Assembly: GCA_041396125.1 (NCBI GenBank) | Contig: JAWKZG010000005.1 | Span: forward strand, 252,067-316,066 | Source: JAWKZG01 sp041396125 | GTDB lineage: Bacteria > Pseudomonadota > Gammaproteobacteria > Competibacterales > Competibacteraceae | DNA: 64,000 nucleotides | Reading direction: 5' to 3' | In this document: positions 25,614 to 34,809 of the stretch, one piece after another | How positions within the stretch are numbered: the first letter of the stretch is position 1 | How the letters are laid out: every line of letters begins with the position of its first letter | Made by a program: the position numbers and the translations under genes | Notes under the pieces: model-generated | Seen by the model: the letters and a program-made list of their open reading frames with translations, nothing else | Told to the model about the DNA's origin: nothing | The model's database searches: none

Positions 25614-26711
25614 TCAGCTTTGGAGGTCGCTGAAACGCGTTTCGGCCAGAGCATCGTCCGGCAGTACAAAGGTCGATTTGAGCAGTTCGTTGTCCAGTCC
25701 GACCAGTTCCGGAAACCGCACCGGTGCCACTTCCACGGCGAAAATTTCCTGCACGGATTCTTCAAAACGCAACAGCGCGACGGTTTCGCCACTGTCAATA
25801 TGCACGACCCAGACGCCGCAGGCGCGCTGGTTAAGCTCGTCAGTGATAGGAATATCCGTAAATGCGTTGCTCTCGCGCAACTGCGACAGCCCGATAAACG
25901 CCAGCGGCCCGGCCAAACTCAGCCCGCGGGTAAAGCCGGGTAACTGCGCAACCGTGGTTTTCTCACCGCTGGCAGGATCAATCCGAATCAAAGCACCCCG
26001 ACCGGATTCAAGCAGCCATAACTGATTACGGTACCAGCGCGGCGAATGTGGCATGGACAGGCCACGAGCGATGATCTCATTCGAGGACAGGTCAAGCAGG
26101 ATGCCGCCATCTTTTTTGTTTTCGCGCCAGCCCTGCGGCCGGTCGGTCTGACCAAGCGCTGTCAGCCAGCGCGGCTGGCCATCGACCATACCCAGACCGT
26201 TCAGATGACAGCGATCTTCCGGCGCGTAGCTGGAGACAAACGACGGCCGCCATACCGGCACGAAGCTGTGTTCATGATCCATCACACACAGACAGGAAAA
26301 CGCGGTATTCACGAAATACCAGCGCCCGTCCGCCCCGGTAGCCATCTCGTGAATATCAATCGCACCAGTAACATGAGTGTTGCGCCAGACATAAGCAGCA
26401 TCGTGCTGTCCAGGCGGCTCCAGCCGCTGACACAGCGCCGGTACATTACGAAATTCGTCGATGCTGCAGTGCGTGCCGACCAGCAGGCGGTTAATGTCCA
26501 CCGCCAGACCCATCGGCCGGGAAAAACCGAAAAAATGCGTATTCAGCCCCCCCTCCGGCTCCGGGCGCACGATTACCAGCCGACCGGCCTGATAGGTCGA
26601 AACAAACAGGCAAATACCGAGCTGGCTCAGTATGCCGGGTAAATTGGTGCTATGTACCGAGCGCAGCGGAGAAACCGCGCCGGGGGCAGTATTAGCGTCT
26701 GGAGTACTCAT
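25614..26711 (-). CDS. TIGR03032 family conserved protein
   Basis: 365 residues. The N-terminus SVHSTNLPGILSQLGICLFV followed by STYQAGRLV, and the motifs FSRPMGLAV, THVTGAIDIHEM and LNGLGMVDGQPRWLTALG, match the conserved family TIGR03032, whose function is not established. Repeated short beta-strand patterns suggest a beta-propeller, and several His/Asp-rich loops could bind metal or tetrapyrrole. No signal peptide is seen. It is convergent with the N-formylglutamate amidohydrolase gene and lies 36 bases downstream of the beta-helix protein gene. Confidence 0.8.
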   Translation of the reverse strand: MSTPDANTAPGAVSPLRSVHSTNLPGILSQLGICLFVSTYQAGRLVIVRPEPEGGLNTHFFGFSRPMGLAVDINRLLVGTHCSIDEFRNVPALCQRLEPPGQHDAAYVWRNTHVTGAIDIHEMATGADGRWYFVNTAFSCLCVMDHEHSFVPVWRPSFVSSYAPEDRCHLNGLGMVDGQPRWLTALGQTDRPQGWRENKKDGGILLDLSSNEIIARGLSMPHSPRWYRNQLWLLESGRGALIRIDPASGEKTTVAQLPGFTRGLSLAGPLAFIGLSQLRESNAFTDIPITDELNQRACGVWVVHIDSGETVALLRFEESVQEIFAVEVAPVRFPELVGLDNELLKSTFVLPDDALAETRFSDLQS

Positions 26712-26746
26712 CCGGATTCAGTCAGGATCAAAAAGTTATCGATGAC

Positions 26747-28144
26747 CTACTCAAAGGTATCAAGCAGGATAGTGTTGGGTGGTGTACTGATAACGCCCTC
26801 ATAAGCGCCGATATCGGCCGCCGCCGCAAGTACCCGCGGAAAACCTGCACCACGCTGATCCGTAGTGAGGTTTTGTGGATTACTGCCGGCATCAAGCGCC
26901 GCACTGCCCGGCTGCAGTGCGTGAGTCTGTACACAAGCAGCACTGCCCGGCGCACCGGCTGGCAGCGCACAATTATTATCGGCCAGTGCCGCCAGGCCTG
27001 TGGTGTCAGTGAATACGTTATTGCTGTTGGTGCCCGTGATTTCACCCGGCGGATCACCAAACAGGCTGAAGCTGACATTCACGGTCACCGCGCCGGTCAG
27101 GCTGAGATTTCCCGCAGCAGCAGAATTGCCAGCCAGAAGGGTACTGCTCAAACTCAGTGAGCTCTCCAGGCCAGTGCCATCATAGATATCAATTCCGCCG
27201 CCTCCGGCGCTGGCCTGATTGCCGGTCACTGTACTGTTATGCAGAACCACAGTGCCATACGCATAGATTCCACCACCGTAAGCATCACCGCCCGTCGTGC
27301 TGTTCCCCGACACCGTGCTATTGGTCAATATGAAGCTGCCGCTGACGGCAAGTCCGCCACCGTAAGCATCACTACCCGCCGTGCTGTTCCCCGAAACGGT
27401 GCAATTTGTCAGTGTTGTGGTGCCGTAATAGGTATACAGCCCGCCGCCCCTGGCATAATTGCCGGTCGTGCTATTGCCCGAGAGCGTGCTGTTAGTCAGC
27501 GTGGCATCGCCGTATCGGACATGTATGCCGCCACCTTCAGCCCCATCGCCTGCCGTACTGTTCCCCGACACCGTGCTGTCGGTCAGCTCAATCGTGCCAA
27601 AGGTATAAAGTGCGCCTCCCCTGGCGTTCTCCCCTTCCGTGTGGTTCCCTGCAATCGTGGTATTCGTCAGTGTGAGATTGCCCAGCGCGCAAACGGCACT
27701 GCCCTGACCGGTGTCGGCAGCGCAGCTTGTTGGAAGATAGCCATCCGCCGAGGTAAAGCCTCCGCTCAAGGTCAGGTTCTGCAAAGTCAGATCGTAGTAA
27801 TCGGTTACCGCGAAAATACGTGAGGCATTGTTACCGCTGATCGTCTGCCCCGCAGCAGGCCCGGTAATCGTTAAGGTATCGGTGATGTCGATCTGGCCGC
27901 TGCTCAGGGTGATCGTGCCCAGTCCGGTGTCAAAGGTGATCTGGTCAGGCCCGACAGCGCTATTGGCCTGCGCCACGGCAGCACGCAAACTACCCGCACC
28001 GCTGTCCGCATTGCTGGTAACGTTAAAAATCGCTGCCTGCGCGCCAACGCTTACCGTTCCAAGGGTTAGCGCCAACGCAACAGCTTGCGCCAGCGGATGG
28101 CGCAATAACGGTGGCGAAGTGTGCGTAATTGGAAGTGTATTCAT
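26747..28144 (-). CDS. Secreted parallel beta-helix protein, choice-of-anchor Q type
   Basis: 465 residues. A long signal peptide region (AVALALTLGTVSVGAQA) ends near residue 37, followed by FNVTSNADSGAGSLRAAVAQ, the usual opening of polymorphic-outer-membrane-like beta-helix proteins. The central part has five or six repeats of about 23 residues (LTNSTVSGNSTTGGDAYGG and variants), each one beta-helix coil. The end, ALDAGSN, TTDQRGAGFPR and DIGAYEG, is the choice-of-anchor Q signature. The chain stops at LLDTFE without an IPTL or PEP tail, unlike the cassette proteins downstream. Likely surface-exposed or secreted; ligand unknown. Confidence 0.85.
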   Translation of the reverse strand: MNTLPITHTSPPLLRHPLAQAVALALTLGTVSVGAQAAIFNVTSNADSGAGSLRAAVAQANSAVGPDQITFDTGLGTITLSSGQIDITDTLTITGPAAGQTISGNNASRIFAVTDYYDLTLQNLTLSGGFTSADGYLPTSCAADTGQGSAVCALGNLTLTNTTIAGNHTEGENARGGALYTFGTIELTDSTVSGNSTAGDGAEGGGIHVRYGDATLTNSTLSGNSTTGNYARGGGLYTYYGTTTLTNCTVSGNSTAGSDAYGGGLAVSGSFILTNSTVSGNSTTGGDAYGGGIYAYGTVVLHNSTVTGNQASAGGGGIDIYDGTGLESSLSLSSTLLAGNSAAAGNLSLTGAVTVNVSFSLFGDPPGEITGTNSNNVFTDTTGLAALADNNCALPAGAPGSAACVQTHALQPGSAALDAGSNPQNLTTDQRGAGFPRVLAAAADIGAYEGVISTPPNTILLDTFE

Positions 28145-28265
28145 TCAGGCATCCCCAGGCTTTAGGCACCAGTAGATGAGAAATTGGCATAACGCCAGTC
28201 TGCCCTGCAGCGGCAGACCGGTCAAGCTACAGGAAGCTGTTGCAAAAATAGCTTCTAATCTTTTA

Positions 28266-29051
28266 CTAAACGCCGATAACAAGTTCCGAAGTCATCTGGC
28301 GTAATGTTTTCAGCAAAGCCATCGCGACAATTTTGCCGGTTTTCGGATTATCCACCGAGGGCAGCACGTCTTCCATAAATGTAAAGCGGCCAAACTCGCC
28401 CTGCGCTTCGATTTCGATAATATGCGTATCAATAGCCGGATCAGCAATAATCCGCAGTCGGGTCCGATCCAGCCCGATACCGGCCAGCGCCACCGCTGCC
28501 GAGATATTCACATTGCCCGGATAAAGCTTGGCTCCTTCGCGCACCGGCCCTTCGTAGAGCGTAGTCGCGTGCGTCACATCGGCCAGCGCGACCAACTGCT
28601 CAGCGGGCGTACCGTACCAGGCTTCGATATTTTTGCGCACCGTGATGCTAACGGCATCCAGCTGACCCACCGCTGCCGCGCTCAGCATATCCAGAGCCCC
28701 GATACCCGCCGAAGGGATGATCAGCTTATGCCCCGCTGCCCGGGCTGTCGCGCGCAGGTTATCAAACAAAGCATCGTCGGTCAGCGCACCAACCGAGCTG
28801 ATCAGCAAATCGGACTGGCCCAGTATCTGCGCTCCCAGCGTATGCACCGCCTGATGGCCGGCACATTCCACCACCACATCCAGCGGCTGGGCCAGAAAAG
28901 CGGCCGGATCTGTCAGCAGCGGAACGTTATCCACTGTGCGTTGAGAACGCACCAGCACCGCCGGACATTGCAAAGCACCGGCAGCTCCCGCATCAATCGC
29001 TGCGTACAAAGCCTGACCGATCGCCCCGTAACCAATAATACCGATTTTCAT
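28266..29051 (-). CDS. nadX: L-aspartate dehydrogenase
   Basis: 261 residues. Rossmann opening IGIIGYGAIGQALY, then VVVECAGHQAVH, IIPSAGIGALDML, NVNISAAVALAGIG and HIIEIEAQGEFG all match NadX-type aspartate dehydrogenase, whose catalytic His lies near the substrate-binding NVNIS segment. The enzyme oxidises aspartate to iminoaspartate for NAD synthesis, or in some bacteria acts catabolically within transporter operons. Here it is divergent from a branched-chain-type ABC transporter operon with 108 bases between, which hints that aspartate or a relative could be the transported compound; that is inference. Confidence 0.9.
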   Translation of the reverse strand: MKIGIIGYGAIGQALYAAIDAGAAGALQCPAVLVRSQRTVDNVPLLTDPAAFLAQPLDVVVECAGHQAVHTLGAQILGQSDLLISSVGALTDDALFDNLRATARAAGHKLIIPSAGIGALDMLSAAAVGQLDAVSITVRKNIEAWYGTPAEQLVALADVTHATTLYEGPVREGAKLYPGNVNISAAVALAGIGLDRTRLRIIADPAIDTHIIEIEAQGEFGRFTFMEDVLPSVDNPKTGKIVAMALLKTLRQMTSELVIGV

Positions 29052-29159
29052 ACTGTTTAAACTTCCCCAATGGTGTAATTCTGTCTATAGTTGAAGGTGC
29101 TAGCTGATAAATAACAAAACCCTAGCGCATAAGATCAAACCTAATGAGAGGAGATTATC

Positions 29160-30472
29160 ATGCTAACCGCATTCTCTGCGTCGCGCGCACTCCTGCCCGC
29201 AATTGCACTCACTCTGGCAACCACTCTAAGCCCCTCAGTTCCGCCCAGGCGCAAGATATTAAAGTCGGTGTTATCTACGATTTCACCGGCCCGTTTGCCG
29301 CTGGCGGCTCAGAAGCTGCTGCCATCGCCACTCAGATCGCTATCGATATGGTCAATGAGCAAGGCGGTGTCGAGGGGCACAAGATTGTACCGATAATCGC
29401 CGACGCTCAGAGCAAGGCCGAAGTTGCCATCAACGAAGCCGAGCGGCTGCTCAACCAGGAGAATGTCGATCTGCTGATGGGGGTTTTTTCCAGCGCGCAT
29501 TGTGTGCCGATGGCCGCCAAAGCAGATGCTGCGCAAAAATTCATGTGGGCTAATGTCTGCGTGTCGTCAGCCGTGTTTAAGGATAAAAATCTGAAATACG
29601 CGTTCCGCGCCCAGGTTCACAGCGATCAGTTTGGCGCGGCTTCCTGTCAGTTCCTGGCCGAAAACGCCGAGGGCAAGCTCGGTATGCCGGCCTCTGAACT
29701 CAAAGTCGCCATTATCCATGAAGACGGACCTTATGGCTCCGGGGTGGCGTCCGGCAATGAAGAAAACTGCAAAGCTCTCGGCATACAGGTCGTGCATAAA
29801 GAAGGCTATTCCGCTACCTCGCCCGATCTGTCCTCAATGGTGACCAAACTTAAGCGCGCCCGCCCGGATATTATTCTGCACACCGGCTATAACCCCGATA
29901 TCACCCTGTTTCTGCGTCAGGCACGCGAACTGGGTCTGCGCTTCAAAGCCTTGATTGGCCACGGTGCCGGTTACGGCCAGATCGACAAACTGATTGAAGG
30001 TTTTGGTGAAGACGTCAATTATTTTTATAACGTTGACCCGGTTGCGGCTCAGTTACTTGATCCCGCGACACTGGCACCTGGTCTGGGCGATTTAACCCAG
30101 GAAATGATCAAACGCTATAAAGAGAAAACCGGTGCCAGCGAAGTACCACCTCATGTCAGCATGGGTTTTAACCAGTCCTGGATTCTGTTTACCGATGTAA
30201 TGCCACGGGCCATTAAAGACCACGGCGGTTATGACCCTGAAGCCTTGCGTCAGGCCGCGCTGGAAACCGATATTCCGATCGGTGGCACGATTCAGGGTTA
30301 TGGCGTCAAATTCTTTCCGCCGGGTCATCAAATGGCCGGTCAAAATGAGCGCTCCAGCCCGGTCGTCATGCAATACATTGATGGCGAAACCAAAGTTGCC
30401 TGGCCTAGTGCTATCCGTACTGTTGATCCGATATTGCCCTTACCTGCGGGGCATACCTACGCGGCACCCTGA
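29160..30472 (+). CDS. Branched-chain-type amino-acid ABC transporter substrate-binding protein (frameshift in signal peptide)
   Basis: About 437 residues. The likely start is ATG 29160, directly after GAGAGGAGATTATC, and gives the signal peptide MLTAFSASRALLPAIALTLA. The mature protein (AQAQDIKVGVIYDFTGPFAAGG onward) is in a different frame, so one base is lost or gained near 29235. Without correction, the mature frame reaches back only to a poor start at 29144 with no signal peptide. Type I periplasmic-binding fold motifs are VIADAQSKAEVAINEAERL, VAIIHEDGPYGSG and IILHTGYNPDITLF. First gene of an operon with two ATPases and two permeases. Confidence 0.85.
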
Positions 30473-30563
30473 GAGCCTTCTCCTCAACCACCCCGGTATG
30501 GCATAAAAACTGGCGTAGGTGGTCGGCAGGCGCTGCGGTACTGTGATTACCCGTTCTGTACTT

Positions 30564-30595
30564 GAACCTTGCCCTCTTCCCGGAGAGCAGGGTTC
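30564..30595 (+). terminator. Stem-loop between binding-protein and ATPase genes
   Basis: A 13-position stem with one mismatch, 30564-30576 / 30583-30595 (GAACCTTGCCCTC with GAGAGCAGGGTTC), and loop TTCCCG. No T-run follows. Such hairpins after the binding-protein gene commonly stabilise the upstream mRNA and lower expression of the downstream membrane components. Confidence 0.5.
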
Positions 30596-30657
30596 AGACA
30601 GACGCACGCCTAGCCCGCCGGTTTTTACCGGGGATACACGTGCTTACTGGTCTTTCT

Positions 30658-31386
30658 ATGTTATCGATTAACGGGCTTACCAAACGCTTCGGCGGTTTCA
30701 CAGCCGTGAACAATGTCAGTTTCGATCTGGCTGAGGGCGAAATTCTCGGTCTGATCGGCCCCAATGGCTCCGGCAAGAGCACCTCATTCAATCTCATTGC
30801 CGGCAGTCTGCCGCCCACGGCAGGGTCGATCAAATTTCTCGGGCAGGAAATCGGCGGCCTGCCACCCGACCGGATTTGCCATCGCGGTATCGGCCGCACC
30901 TATCAGATCCCGCGTCCGTTCAAGCGCTTATCGCTGCTGGAAAATGTTGCTGTATCGGCATATTTCGGCCAGAACCAGCGGGTGACACGACAGCAGGCCT
31001 GGCGGCAGGCGGAAGAAGCACTGGCGCTGGTGCAGTTACCCATTGATCCTGAGCTGCGTACCGATGCTCTTGGTGCCGCCGGTCTGAAAAAACTGGAACT
31101 GGCGCGCGCCCTGGCTACCCAGCCCAAGCTGTTGCTGGCTGACGAGAGCCTGGGCGGACTGGATGAATCCGAGATGAACCAGGCCGCCGATATGCTGAGC
31201 CAGATCCGGCACGAGAAAAACATCACCATCATCTGGGTGGAGCACATCATGGGGGTCTTAATGCGGGTCGTGGATCGGGTTTTAGTGTTGGATCATGGTG
31301 AAATTATCGCCAGCGGCACGCCTGCTGAAATCGCCACCGACGCGCGCGTGATCGAAGTCTATCTGGGGCAGGAAGCACATGCTTGA
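30658..31386 (+). CDS. ABC transporter ATP-binding protein (LivG-like)
   Basis: 242 residues from ATG 30658 (MLSINGLTKRFGGF); longer open frame upstream lies in the hairpin leader and is not used. Walker A is GPNGSGKS. The signature region reads ALGAAGLKKLELARAL rather than LSGGQ, and Walker B ends LLLADESLGGLD with DES in place of DEP, variants seen in some LivG-type subunits. The H-loop is IIWVEHIMG. Together with the following genes it powers import across the inner membrane. It overlaps the next ATPase gene by eight bases. Confidence 0.9.
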   Translation: MLSINGLTKRFGGFTAVNNVSFDLAEGEILGLIGPNGSGKSTSFNLIAGSLPPTAGSIKFLGQEIGGLPPDRICHRGIGRTYQIPRPFKRLSLLENVAVSAYFGQNQRVTRQQAWRQAEEALALVQLPIDPELRTDALGAAGLKKLELARALATQPKLLLADESLGGLDESEMNQAADMLSQIRHEKNITIIWVEHIMGVLMRVVDRVLVLDHGEIIASGTPAEIATDARVIEVYLGQEAHA

Positions 31387-32083
31387 GATCGAAAATCTGG
31401 ACGCCGGTTACGGCAGCTTTCAGGCCTTGTTCGGTATTTCGCTGGAAGTCCGGGCTGGCGAGGCGGTAGCGGTAATCGGACCGAATGGAGCCGGCAAAAC
31501 CACCCTGATGCGGGTGATCTCCGGTTTATTGCCGGTACGGGCCGGACACTGCCGCATGGAAGGCCAGAGCATTGCCGCCCTGCCGGCACATAAAATCGTC
31601 GCCACCGGTATCGCCCATGTCCCCGAGCACCGCCGTTTGTTCCCCCAGCTCACGGTCGAGGACAATCTGCGTATGGGCGCGTTCATCCCCGCCGCCCGAA
31701 CCCGCTTTCAGGAGCGCCTGGAATTTGTTTATTCATTGTTTCCGCGCTTGCTGGAACGTCGTAAACAATTCGCCGGCACCATGTCCGGCGGCGAGCAGCA
31801 GATGTGCGCTATCGGCCGGGCACTGATGTCTGACCCCAAATTACTGCTGATGGATGAACCCTCAGCCGGGCTGGCACCGGTGATTGTGCAGCAGGTGTTC
31901 GAGCTGGTCCGGCGCATCCGCCAGGAAGGTTATACCGTGCTGATTGTCGAGCAGAATATCCAGCAGGTGCTGAAGGTAGTAGATCGGGCCTATTTACTTG
32001 AAGTGGGCCGCATCCGCACCAGTGGCAGCGCGCAGGAACTGCTGGCCAGCGAAGACATCCGCAAAGCCTATATCGGCCTTTAG
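31379..32083 (+). CDS. ABC transporter ATP-binding protein (LivF-like)
   Basis: 234 residues. Walker A GPNGAGKT, signature MSGGEQQM, Walker B LLLMDEPSAGLAP and H-loop LIVEQNIQQ are all canonical for the branched-chain family. The start overlaps the 3' end of the LivG-like gene (ATGCTTGA), suggesting translational coupling. With the partner ATPase, which has a degenerate signature, it would form an asymmetric heterodimer. Confidence 0.92.
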   Translation: MLEIENLDAGYGSFQALFGISLEVRAGEAVAVIGPNGAGKTTLMRVISGLLPVRAGHCRMEGQSIAALPAHKIVATGIAHVPEHRRLFPQLTVEDNLRMGAFIPAARTRFQERLEFVYSLFPRLLERRKQFAGTMSGGEQQMCAIGRALMSDPKLLLMDEPSAGLAPVIVQQVFELVRRIRQEGYTVLIVEQNIQQVLKVVDRAYLLEVGRIRTSGSAQELLASEDIRKAYIGL

Positions 32084-32106
32084 CCTACAACGAAAAAAGT
32101 ACTCCA

Positions 32107-32976
32107 ATGGAAGCGATCTTCGATATTTATTTCCTGGAAGCCCTGGTCAACGGCCTGCTACTGGCAGGTGTGCTGGCGCTGCTGGCGCTGGGGCTGAATC
32201 TGATTTTTGGCGTTATTGATGTAGTCTGGATCTGCTATGCCGAGCTGGTCATGTGCGGCATGTACGGGGTGTATTTTCTGTACACCGGTGGCCTGCCGCT
32301 GATTCTGGCCTGCGTGATCACCATACTGCTGATCGCGCTGCTCGGATTTTTACTGCATTATCTGGTGATCCAGCCGGTGCTGGATGCCGAGCCGGTGAAT
32401 CAGTTGCTGGTTACCGGTGGTGTGCTGTTTTTCCTGCAAAGCCTGGCCACGTTGCTGTTTGGCATCGATTTTCGCAATATTGGCCTGCGCCTGCCGATTC
32501 TGGAATTTCAGGATATGTACTTCAGTTTTGCCCGCGTACTGGCTTTTGCGGTGGCGCTGATCGGCATGATCGGACTGTATTTATTTCTCAGCAAAACCTA
32601 TCTCGGCACAGCTATCCGCGCCATTCACCAGGACCGTGAAATCATGGCGCTGATGGGCGTAGACGCCAAAAAGGTCTATCTGCTGACCTCAGCAATCGGT
32701 GGCGGACTGGCGGGACTGGCGGCCTGTCTGCTGGTACTGCAATACGATGTGCATCCGGCTATCGGCCTGACCTTCGGCCCGATCACGTTCATGATCTGCG
32801 TACTTGGCGGACTGGGCAACATGATTGGCGGGTTTATCGCGGCCTTTATCATCAGTGAAATGATCGCCGTCGGCGGTTATTTTGCAGCGATGGAATGGGG
32901 TTATGTGATCGCCTTTATCTTTTTTATTGTGATGATGTTTATCCGGCCACAAGGTCTGCTGGGGAAAAAACGATGA
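32107..32976 (+). CDS. Branched-chain-type ABC transporter permease (LivH-like)
   Basis: 289 residues with about eight hydrophobic segments. ALGLNLIFGVIDVVWICYAE near the N-terminus and RAIHQDREIMALMGVDAKKV (the cytoplasmic coupling loop) with FMICVLGGLGNMIGGF are family hallmarks. Stop TGA overlaps the start of the next gene (ATGA), so the two permeases are co-translated. It forms half the membrane channel of the importer. Confidence 0.92.
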   Translation: MEAIFDIYFLEALVNGLLLAGVLALLALGLNLIFGVIDVVWICYAELVMCGMYGVYFLYTGGLPLILACVITILLIALLGFLLHYLVIQPVLDAEPVNQLLVTGGVLFFLQSLATLLFGIDFRNIGLRLPILEFQDMYFSFARVLAFAVALIGMIGLYLFLSKTYLGTAIRAIHQDREIMALMGVDAKKVYLLTSAIGGGLAGLAACLLVLQYDVHPAIGLTFGPITFMICVLGGLGNMIGGFIAAFIISEMIAVGGYFAAMEWGYVIAFIFFIVMMFIRPQGLLGKKR

Positions 32977-33989
32977 TCAGCAAGTTTTTCGCAGCAGTCG
33001 GCCTGGCGATTCTGGTCTATATCCCGCTCAGCATGCTGGTAGGGGATTATCATCTGCATCTGATGATTCAGATTCTGCTGTGGGCGGCCATTTATACCGG
33101 CTGGGCGATCATGGGCCGGTTTGGCCTGGTGTCGCTGGGGCATGGTGCGTTTATGGGCATCGGAGCCTATACCACCGTTTTACTGTGGAACGAGTTCGGG
33201 ATATCGCCCTTGCTGGGTATTCCGATTGCCATTGTGCTGGCGGTGCTGGTTGCGGCAATCGTCGCTATTCCATGCTTTCGGTTTCGGATCATCGGGCATT
33301 ATTTTGCGCTGGTAACACTGGCACTGAGCGAAGTAGTACGCCTTATCATTGTTGCATTACGTGAGCATACCGGTGGTTCGCTCGGCATTACCCCTTTGCG
33401 CCATGCTGATGTCAGCCCCTTACTGTCGTTCCAGTTTTCCGATAAAGCTTCGTTTTATTTTGTCGCACTGCTGTTTTGGGTGTTCACACTGCTGATCTGG
33501 CACCTGGTCGATCGCAGCATGGCCCGACCGGCGATGATGGCGATTGCCGACGACGAAGATGCTACCGCCTCAATTGGCATTAATGTGACCTGGCAGAAAC
33601 TGCGGGTGACCTTGATCAGCGCCGCCCTGACCGCATTCGGTGGCGCGCTGTACGGGCAGTATCAGATGTACATTAATCCAGACACGGTATCCGGTATCGC
33701 GGTATCGCTGCAGATTGTTTTCGCGGTGGTCGCGGGCGGTATGTTTGTGCAGTTCGGCCCAACAGTGGGGGCATTATTCACTCTGATGCTGGCGGAAAGC
33801 CTGCGGGTGCTGATCGGCAATGAATACCACGGTGCCGACACGACTATTTACGGCCTGATGCTGATTTTATTTATTATTTATATGCCGAAAGGCATTCTGG
33901 GAGCGATTCTGGCTCGTTTTGCGCCTGCTAAAACCGCCCAGTTTCCAGACAGCAAACCCGGTGATGCAGAGAGTTCCACAGCCCGGTAA
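32973..33989 (+). CDS. Branched-chain-type ABC transporter permease (LivM-like)
   Basis: 338 residues from ATG 32973, overlapping the upstream stop. The family pattern is clear: GRFGLVSLGHGAFMGIGAY, HYFALVTLALSEVVRLI and the coupling loop AIADDEDATASIGINV. The C-terminal hydrophobic block ends FIIYMPKGILG and a soluble tail. It is the last gene of the operon and is convergent with the bufferin operon; only 40 bases separate them and no terminator is obvious. Confidence 0.92.
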   Translation: MISKFFAAVGLAILVYIPLSMLVGDYHLHLMIQILLWAAIYTGWAIMGRFGLVSLGHGAFMGIGAYTTVLLWNEFGISPLLGIPIAIVLAVLVAAIVAIPCFRFRIIGHYFALVTLALSEVVRLIIVALREHTGGSLGITPLRHADVSPLLSFQFSDKASFYFVALLFWVFTLLIWHLVDRSMARPAMMAIADDEDATASIGINVTWQKLRVTLISAALTAFGGALYGQYQMYINPDTVSGIAVSLQIVFAVVAGGMFVQFGPTVGALFTLMLAESLRVLIGNEYHGADTTIYGLMLILFIIYMPKGILGAILARFAPAKTAQFPDSKPGDAESSTAR

Positions 33990-34029
33990 AGTTTGATTGA
34001 GTTTTACTGGCAACAGCACCCGCGCCCGC

Positions 34030-34809
34030 TCAAGAAAGGCGCGGTTGTAATCCGGTAACCAGGTTTGCCGTCAACCAGCCACGCAACAGTTCCAGCAAGC
34101 GTTGCGGTATATGCGCCTCGTCGATCCATTCCGTTAACCCGGCGCAGAGCTCGGCTATATCAGTGCCGGCCTGTAGTTCGGCAATAGCCCAGGCTTCATC
34201 GACCGGCAGTGAGCGCCAATGCGGGTCCAGCTCATGCCGCCAGACCATCCAGCGCACCGGATAATCGCCGCGCCGAGCCTCTGGTGGTGCCCGTTGCTGA
34301 TCCAATGCCTGCCAAATCTGCGGTACGTTCCAGTACAAATCCAGCAGCCGCAAACTTGGCGCAAAGCTAATCTGCAAATCACCCCAATGCTCCGGTGCGA
34401 TCTGTTGCAGATCCTGCAGGCCGAGTACGTCTTGATCAAGGGCATCGAAGCTCTCACCCAGCGCCCATTCAAACGCAGCCATTTCACTGAGAATAGGATG
34501 ATCGGGGTAGTTCGCACCCAGAAACTGCACCATATTCTGGCCAAACCAGCGCAGTGAGGGATTTTGCGACGGATAAGCCCGACTGTAGGCCAAAGCCATG
34601 CGGCTGAATTCAGCTTCACCCAGATATGCGTACAAACCCGGATAGTCGGTCTGCAACGCTTCCCGCAGGCGGGCATTATAGGCATGCTGATAAATAAACA
34701 GACGCTCCGCAGCACTGCCTTTGTCATCTTCGATGATGAGCGGCGCGACAGTGGTACCGGGCGTCAGAATATCCGCCGCAAACGCTTGTTGCAGCGCCGT
34801 CAGTTTCAT
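34030..34809 (-). CDS. bufC: DUF2063 protein, HvfC/BufC-type partner of an MNIO enzyme
   Basis: 259 residues. The N-terminal helical DUF2063 domain shows LQQAFAADIL, RLFIYQHAYNARLREALQTD and YPGLYAYLGEAEF, the family signature, and the C-terminal part (about 150-259) is the less conserved beta-rich section. DUF2063 proteins pair with DUF692 (MNIO) enzymes and help present the precursor peptide. The start overlaps the MNIO stop (ATGA). Last gene of the precursor-MNIO-DUF2063 operon. The symbol is by family context. Confidence 0.85.
   Translation of the reverse strand: MKLTALQQAFAADILTPGTTVAPLIIEDDKGSAAERLFIYQHAYNARLREALQTDYPGLYAYLGEAEFSRMALAYSRAYPSQNPSLRWFGQNMVQFLGANYPDHPILSEMAAFEWALGESFDALDQDVLGLQDLQQIAPEHWGDLQISFAPSLRLLDLYWNVPQIWQALDQQRAPPEARRGDYPVRWMVWRHELDPHWRSLPVDEAWAIAELQAGTDIAELCAGLTEWIDEAHIPQRLLELLRGWLTANLVTGLQPRLS

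Noticed and set aside
27240..27620. Regular repeats that might suggest a CRISPR array
   Set aside because: The repeats are in-frame beta-helix coils of about 69 bases with degenerate sequence and no distinct spacers; no cas genes are present.
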